This document shows, in pieces, positions 57,916-64,000 of a DNA stretch of 64,000 nt. A program made the translations under genes and the position numbers. Origin of the DNA: Lithospermum erythrorhizon. Taxonomy: Eukaryota; Streptophyta; Magnoliopsida; Boraginales; Boraginaceae. How positions within the stretch are numbered: the first letter of the stretch is position 1; each line of letters opens with the position of its first letter. The stretch covers positions 186,001 through 250,000 of the forward strand of contig JADFUC010001348.1 in the NCBI GenBank assembly GCA_019722365.1, written 5' to 3'. Below the pieces are notes generated by a model. It did not search any database. It was given only the letters and a program-made list of their open reading frames with translations, and had not been told where the DNA came from.

Positions 57916-59299
57916 CAATTTCTTGTCGAGGAAACGCATCGCGCAAAACTGCTCGAAATTTACTCGATACCTTATTTGAAAAAACATTTGCAGGGTCCCT
58001 GTTAAAAAAAATGTACTCCGTAGTGATGCTCCCTTATACTTGACTAATATGAGTGTATGTTGGGATCGACTCTCATTTATTTTTAAAATCATGCGAGCAC
58101 GTAGAAAGAAGAACTTGAGTATAATGTTAATGTATATCATGATGGATTTCCATGAGTTCACATGTTCAAACTATTATCTCAATTCATGAATCATCATACA
58201 AGCACAATGTATGTGAAGGTTATAAAAAATTGAGATGGTAGGACCTTAATATTTTTTTTTTAAAAAATGATACATTCCTTATAGTATAATTGATGTATTA
58301 GGAATTTACATGTCAACTAAGACAAAAAATCTATTTCTTTGAAGCTTAGGCTCTCATTTATTTAACTTAAAATTTAATTAATATCTGATATCGTATGTAA
58401 TTTGTAACTTTTATCGTTAAAAAAAAAAATAAGATAAAAAATCTAATCAACCTGGGCCAATATCTCTTGGGGGGAATTGAAGGAATCTAATGAATTGGTG
58501 TGAATCTTGATTAATTTAGGTTAAATTTAAAGTTTTTCCTATTTGGAGTTTTATTTAGTTTTTTACACAATTTTGTGTATTTTTCTGCTTTTCTGATGTA
58601 TTTATTCATTAATTTAACAAATTAAATTTCTTTATGAGTATACCATATCTCTTAATTCGACATTCTCTTTAGGAAGGAAGTGGTTGAATAATAACTTCAG
58701 GATGAAGAGTCCAACCACGACATGAGAGACTTGATTGGATCAGTTGATTGGATCGGTAGGGCTAAATTACATTTATATATATTGAATTTTGTTCTGATCT
58801 GTTAGAGATTTGAATATACAACGTGTTGCTCGGATTTTTAATTTGATTGGCTATCTCTATATTATGAGAGTCTAATGTGGGTGAGATGATCACGATTAAA
58901 TAAGATTTGATGCTTATCATACCATCAAATAAATCTTGTAGGAAGTCCGAAAACTCATAAAAACTCAACGATTAATCGTGCTTGATCTAGATCAATTCCG
59001 TGATGGGCAAATCGAAGAAAAGTTTTAAGTGACATTATGAGTGAAGACGAAACAAGATCTTGAACTTGAGTCTGATAAAGTCACCAGGCCACAGATTTGG
59101 AAGGAGGGTTACATTATCTTTTTGGAATGGATTTCAATTTCAATCGACATGGAAATGTCCCTTATTCAATTATATCTCTATTAATTCTATAATTTATGAA
59201 TAAATATCAATCAATTTAATACACAAAAGTTTTTTTTATATATACAAATGTCAACTAACAAATTTAATTTTTGTAAAGAAAAGAAAAAGAGTTGTCAGT

Positions 59300-59421
59300 A
59301 AGGATGATCGAGTTGATAGAGGATATGTCTTTATGTAAGCGAGTCGTAAGTTCGGTCTTTTCTCTTATCTTTTATTGGTCGAGTCGGCCTTGATGCCTAT
59401 GATTAAAAAAAAAAAAAAAGA
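59300..59421 (+). mobile_element. Short SINE-like insertion ending in poly(A)
   Basis: GATCGAGTTGATAGAGGATA (A-box-like) and GAGTCGTAAGTTCGGTC (B-box-like) are followed by a T/C-rich body, GTCGAGTCGGCC and a run of 15 A (about 59404-59418). Order and size fit a tRNA-derived SINE. No target duplication was confirmed. Confidence 0.45.
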
Positions 59422-59589
59422 GTTTCCATATTCCTTCCTTGACAGTTTGATGACGAACATGGCACCACCGCTGTTTCCGCCTTAACCACCTGCCATCATT
59501 TTCTCTCTCTTCTTTCTCTCTCTAAAAAGATTAATTCAATCATTCCCTAAATCTATCAAACTCATTAAATCAAATCATTACTCAATAAA

Positions 59590-59735
59590 AAAACCCTACT
59601 CTCTCTCTCTCTCTCTCACTCACTATTCTTCTTCTTTATTTTTTAATTGAATTTTATACTAAATTTGATTAAGATCTGATTTTGATCTGAATCTCAAAAA
59701 AACCCTAATTGGAATTTAATAAAAACCCTAATTGG
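59590..59735 (+). promoter_or_regulatory. 5' UTR of the GAUT6-like gene: CT repeat and telo-boxes
   Basis: AAACCCTA occurs three times (about 59591, 59700 and 59725); the last two lie in a short direct repeat, AAACCCTAATTGGAA. A (CT)9 run lies at 59599-59617. Pyrimidine-rich leaders with telo-boxes are common in plant housekeeping genes. The ATG is at 59778. Confidence 0.5.
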
Positions 59736-59777
59736 AAAATTGTAGAGTTTGATTAATTGAAATTTGGGGGTTTAGTG

Positions 59778-62700
59778 ATGAGGCCATTTAGGAGAGGGAC
59801 TAGGGTTTTGATCCTCTCGTTTCTAACTGTTTCAGTATTATTTCCTCTCCTTTTGCTTTCTTATAGGCTTAAACAACTTAAATCTGATGGTAATTTCTTA
59901 TTTTTATTGTTTAATTTTTAATTTATGTTTTTTTTGGGTTTTTGGTTATTAATTTATTTATTTAACTTGGGTATTTTGAATTTTTTTTTTGTGGGTTTTG
60001 GATTTTTTGCAGTGTCCAAAGAGTTCGTGGAAGATTTATCGATCATTGTATGGGTTCTTGCTCTTTATGAACTTTTTTCATTATGATGGTTTAATTGATT
60101 AAGTATTTGGGTTATTTTGTTATCTTTTGAAGTGGGCCAGTACTTTTTTGTAAAAATAAATAAGATTGGCTTGTTGTTGAATTGAACCCGGGCTCATCAC
60201 TGCAAGTAATACCATGTTAATCGTTAATTTGTTCGTTTTCTTGATGAACTCTGAAAAGCTGTAGTTACTAAGTTGTTGAATAGTTGTTGTTTCTTGTAAA
60301 TTAGTTATTAAGTTGTTGATCAGTTCAATTGTCGTTTTTAGTTGATTGATATATATCTTTCTCAAGTTGACTGAGCTGAGCATTGTGTGGGTTTTGTTTG
60401 CTCTAAATGGTTTCGATTATATAGCCATTTTGGGTATTTTCTTAATTGTTGAATTTGGTCCGTCATATTAATGTTGTTTTTTTATTATTATCTATATCTA
60501 GAAACACAGGACAGAAGTTCAAGCACTCAGTGCCATTGAGGAGGTATTGATAAATGATGGATTTTTTTTTAATCTTAATTGCTTAACGATAAATGATGGA
60601 TTGTTTTTCTTATTGAGTGAATTCATGCTGTGTGGTTGTAGGATCAACGTGACCTGTTAAAAGAACCGTTTCGAGAGGTGTACAAAGATGTAGGATTTAA
60701 TTCTGGAGTTCGTTTTATTTCATCTGATACGGAGAACAGTAGGGAATCAATAAATGTGTCAAGGCCCTTTGATGCGGATAATAGAGGTAGTGAATCAGGC
60801 AACACTTTCAGTACATCTGATGAGGAGGACAAGAGTAGTGAGTCGGGAAATATTTTGAGTGCATTTAATGAGGAGAACAAGAGTAGTGAGTCGGGAAATG
60901 TTTTGCGTTCATCTGATGAAGAGAACAAGAGTAATGAATCAGCAGAGGTTTTGCGTTCACCTGATGAAGAGAACAGCAGTAGTGAATCAGTAAATGCTTT
61001 GAGTACACCTGACAAAGAGAAGAGCAGTGAATCGGGAAATGCTTTGAGTGTGTCTGATGTGGAGAACAGTAGTAGTGAATCGGGAAAAGAAGCAGAAGAT
61101 GTTAATTTGCCAAATAGGAATGGTTAGTTATTTGGCTAAATTACTCTCTTTGTAAAGTTGCTCGCATTGGCCTTATCTGGGTATATATCTGATTCTCTCT
61201 TGCTCCCCTTCATTTGAGTGTAGGCATTAGCAATGCCAGGGTAGACGATCCCAACAAAAAGAAAGGCCATTTGCATACTTTACAGGAAGTAGAAAACACA
61301 TTACCTGAAAAAGAGGTAAGGTTTTTTATAGACTTGTCTACTTGAATAATTTTTGTCCTATGATTTTTTAATTTTATTTGAAGTTATAAAGCATTATAGT
61401 AATTTTTTCATTTAGAGCATCCCTTCGATATGTATCAAGTTCCAGTGCTACATGATTACTAAAGAAATATACACTTCGTTTTTAAGGTTAATATCAGTAG
61501 TTAAGTCATTATTGTTTCAGTGACTTGTTTCCCTTATCTGAATTACTTAACTTGGAAAATTTAAGTTATTTATTGGAAATTTATAGTATTCCTCAACCTC
61601 TTCACCAGGACTTTTAGATTACTGACATTCTTTTAGAACTCGAGTGTCCAAAAATATTAAACACAGAAGAGGATATTTCACAGTAGGGTTTAAAGCATGG
61701 CTGCATCCTTCCTTTTTATTGTAGCCTTACTATTTTGAAATTTATCAATTTATCAATTTTTAGTTCAATTTATTATTTTTTGTCACTAATATTCATGACG
61801 GTTCCTTACTTCCTTTAATTTTAGCATGCCTAAAAAATGTGTGTGCTTTAAGTGTGAAGGCATCCAATGATAACCTGTTGCCATCGTTAATTAATAGTGG
61901 TCGCAGTCCTTCATAAATCTAGCTTTTGAGGTTGCTGCAGCTTATTTGACTTGTGCTTCTTCTTCTTTTTAAAGTATACGGGTTACATAATATGAAATGA
62001 CAATTTTCCCTCTTTTTCTGTTTTTCTCTTTCTCTGTTTTTTAACTTCACTCTTCCTTAACTCTCTTATCTCAGTGTGTGCTTATGATATTATGATCATT
62101 TTGTGTGAGGAGCTTCGATCTTTTAATGCTTTTTCATTGTAAGTCAACTTTTGTAATTTGAGTATTATTCTTTTATTGATTCTAACTGTTTGAAAAACTG
62201 ATGATGTTGTAGAAACAAACTAGACCAACAACGAAAGGTGAACATAACAAGGGTTCACATAGGGCGTCAGATGAGAAGGTAAAAGAGATAAAAGATCAAA
62301 TAATTAGGGCCAAAGCGTATATGAAATTTATACCACAAGGGAGCAACTCCCATTTTTCGAAAGAGTTGAGATTGCGAATCAAAGAGCTGGAACATGCGTT
62401 GGGTGGTTCCTCTAAGGATTCTAATTTACCTCGGAGGTAAACTGTTTGTCTCTGTAGACCTCGTAAAAAGGTGCCCTTTCTAGTAAATTCCTTTTCAGAA
62501 AATGAATGTAGAAGACTGAAATTCATAATGTAGTCTATTTTCCAGGATCAACAACTCACTGTAATAATCATGTTTATTGAGTATTTGATTACTTTCTTTT
62601 GACTCGGTAGAGTTGAATCAGGAGATAGACTACTACCAAATGAAACGAAACCAAGCCTTATTCCACTAAGTGGATTCGGCGATAGACTACTACGATCGAC

Positions 62701-64000
62701 TCTATTATTCTATCTTCTGTTACAGAATCCTTCAATAGCACTTCATTCGATATCTATTCCTTTCCGGGGTGTGTCTCCATATATTCCACTTCCTTAATGC
62801 TCTCTTATATTCTCATTTATGTCTCACGTATTAAACCGAATTAATTAATTTTTAGCTGTCAAAAAAATTAATGAGGAGTGCGCTTTTTATGACAGCTTTT
62901 GTTGTTTTATATGTTCTTACATTTGGTTTCATGAAGAACTATAGTTTGTCTTTCTTTTTATGTTTGTCTATTGAGAAAGTATTTTTCATTGAAGACACGA
63001 GTTTTAAATTACTGAGTTATATCAGGGCTCTCCAGAAAATGAAAGCAATGGAGGTGACCTTAGCTAAAGCCAATCGCATCTATCCAGACTGTGAAGCCAT
63101 GTCCAAAAAACTCCGTGCTATGACCTACAATACTGAGGAACAGGTTCGCTCACAGAAAGATCAAACAAAATTTCTCTTTCAGTTGGCTGGAAGAACCACT
63201 CCGAAAGGCCTTCACTGCCTCTCCATGCGTCTGACTTCTGAGTATTTTACCCTTCTACCTGATGATAGGGAACTAGCTAATCAACATAAATTGAATGATC
63301 CATCTTTATATCACTTTGCTGTCTTTTCTGATAATGTGCTCGCTTGTGCTGTGGTGGTCAACTCAACTGTTTCAGCTGCTGAGGTAATTAGCACCATGTC
63401 TGTTCATCTTTTGAATTTGGTAACACAAAAAGTAAAATAATTATGACAATGAGAAGGTATCTGAACCCTCGGTGGATCCTAATATGGTGTCTGAGAATAT
63501 TATAAACTGTTTTATCCTTGTAGTTTCTCTACTATCTCTTCGCACAGCTAAGTAATTTATATTTGTTTGCTAAAACTTCATTTATTACTTGAGTAAGCTA
63601 GGAACAGGCGGGGACAATCTAATTTAGGTTGAATTTACTTAGTGGTTTTTCTGTTATAGATGATAATATTAGGTGTGGATGTAAATATTTCTCTTCCTGA
63701 AATATTAGATTTTTTTCACCTTGGCAGGATCCTGAGAAGATTGTTTTTCACATAGTCACAGATTCTCTTAACCTCCCTGCAATGACAATGTGGTTTTTGG
63801 CAAACCCTCCAGAAAAAGCTACAATCCATGTCCAGAGTATAGACAATTTTGGGTGGTTATCTGTGAAATACGAAGCAAATTTGCCGAAGGGTTCTTCACT
63901 CGACCTACGATTTACATCTCCATTAAACCATCTGCGGTTTTATCTGCCAGATCTTTTTCCTCGCCTGAACAAAATTGTATTCCTTGATCATGATGTAGTT
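59778..64000 (+). CDS. GAUT6: GAUT6-like galacturonosyltransferase, first 8 exons, cut by window end
   Basis: Exons 59778-59889, 60013-60047, 60502-60543, 60642-61122, 61224-61315, 62213-62436, 63026-63383 and 63728-64000 (open) give 539 codons in phase. GAUTs are Golgi type-II membrane proteins of family GT8 involved in pectin homogalacturonan synthesis. Visible: a basic start MRPFRRGTRVLI and one membrane segment (ILSFLTVSVLFPLLLLSYRL), a stem, KDQIIRAKAYMKFIPQGSNS, RAMTYNTEEQVRSQKDQ, GRTTPKGLHCLSMRLTSEY, VFSDNVLACAVVVNST, FHIVTDSLNLPAMTMWFLAN, and the metal-binding DxD written FLDHDVV, the DHD form of the GAUT5/6 group. Arabidopsis GAUT6 is about 590 residues in full. This one already has 539 at the DxD, because its stem holds about eight copies of a 16-residue Ser/Glu repeat. 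Confidence 0.9.
60734..61090 (+). repeat. 48-bp coding minisatellite in the GAUT6-like stem
   Basis: Exon 4 encodes about eight consecutive units of 15-16 residues with consensus NKSSESGNxLSxSDEE (x variable). Units differ from each other (for example ENSRESINVSRPFDAD at the left and EKSSESGNALSVSDV at the right), so the array is old or under little constraint. All changes keep frame. Confidence 0.85.
62640..62705 (+). repeat. SINE-tail-like segment in GAUT6 intron 6
   Basis: CCAAGCCTTATTCCACTAAG then GTGGATTCGG resembles the common plant repeat CCAAGCCTT..TCCCAC..AGTGGGGTCGGCTACATGGATC. GATAGACTACTAC flanks it on both sides (about 62621 and 62682), so it is a 61-base direct repeat frame. 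General-knowledge match only. Confidence 0.4.

Noticed and set aside
1..64000. CRISPR array, operon or prokaryotic defence system
   Set aside because: No regularly spaced repeats with unique spacers, no ribosome binding sites or gene clusters; splice structure shows plant nuclear DNA.

Overview
The window is nuclear DNA of a flowering plant, most likely a eudicot. It is AT-rich, its genes have many short GT-AG introns, and the families are plant ones: a ZAT-type QALGGH zinc finger with an EAR motif, a GAUT galacturonosyltransferase, a DRIP-type RING ligase, a PRA1 protein and an AHL AT-hook gene. I cannot name the species. Repeated CTCCCTCCG-type MITE ends and ACTCCGTA strings would fit, for example, Caryophyllales, but that is a guess. 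Exons were joined by hand from splice sites and reading phase.

Left third (1-25.4 kb) is gene-rich: a small secreted peptide gene (2804-3145, +); a pfkB sugar kinase whose first exon is damaged (3728-6327, -); a mitochondrial INDH/NUBPL Fe-S assembly ATPase (7472-about 10190, -); a C2H2 repressor (11390-12163, +); a nine-exon zeta-toxin-fold P-loop kinase (13978-17414, +); a frameshifted AHL AT-hook copy (about 22378-23120, +); and a coiled-coil protein of unknown function (24288-25443, -).

Middle (25.4-44.2 kb) has no convincing intact gene. It holds transposon debris: two related non-coding retroelement stretches (33.9-35.1 kb and 40.0-41.7 kb), the second with TGTTGG...CCAACA ends, a 5-bp target duplication and an almost wholly deleted 5' LTR; a GC-rich broken coding-like block (35.9-37.6 kb); and a MITE.

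Right third (44.2-64 kb): an intronless PRA1 gene (44278-44826, +); a seven-exon DRIP E3 ligase (45976-50100, -); a repeat-rich stretch (50.1-59.4 kb) with a degenerate tandem array, a U2 snRNA-derived fragment and SINE-like pieces; and the first eight exons of a GAUT6-like gene (59778 to the window edge, +), whose stem region carries about eight copies of an acidic/serine 16-residue repeat.

The genes are independent loci, not an operon or pathway cluster. I did not find a clearly new multi-gene system. The most unusual items are the GAUT6-like repeat expansion, the damaged 5' exon of the pfkB gene, the retroelement with a 24-bp residual 5' LTR, the U2-derived fragment, and the concentration of broken reading frames in GC-rich blocks while the AT-rich multi-exon genes are clean.
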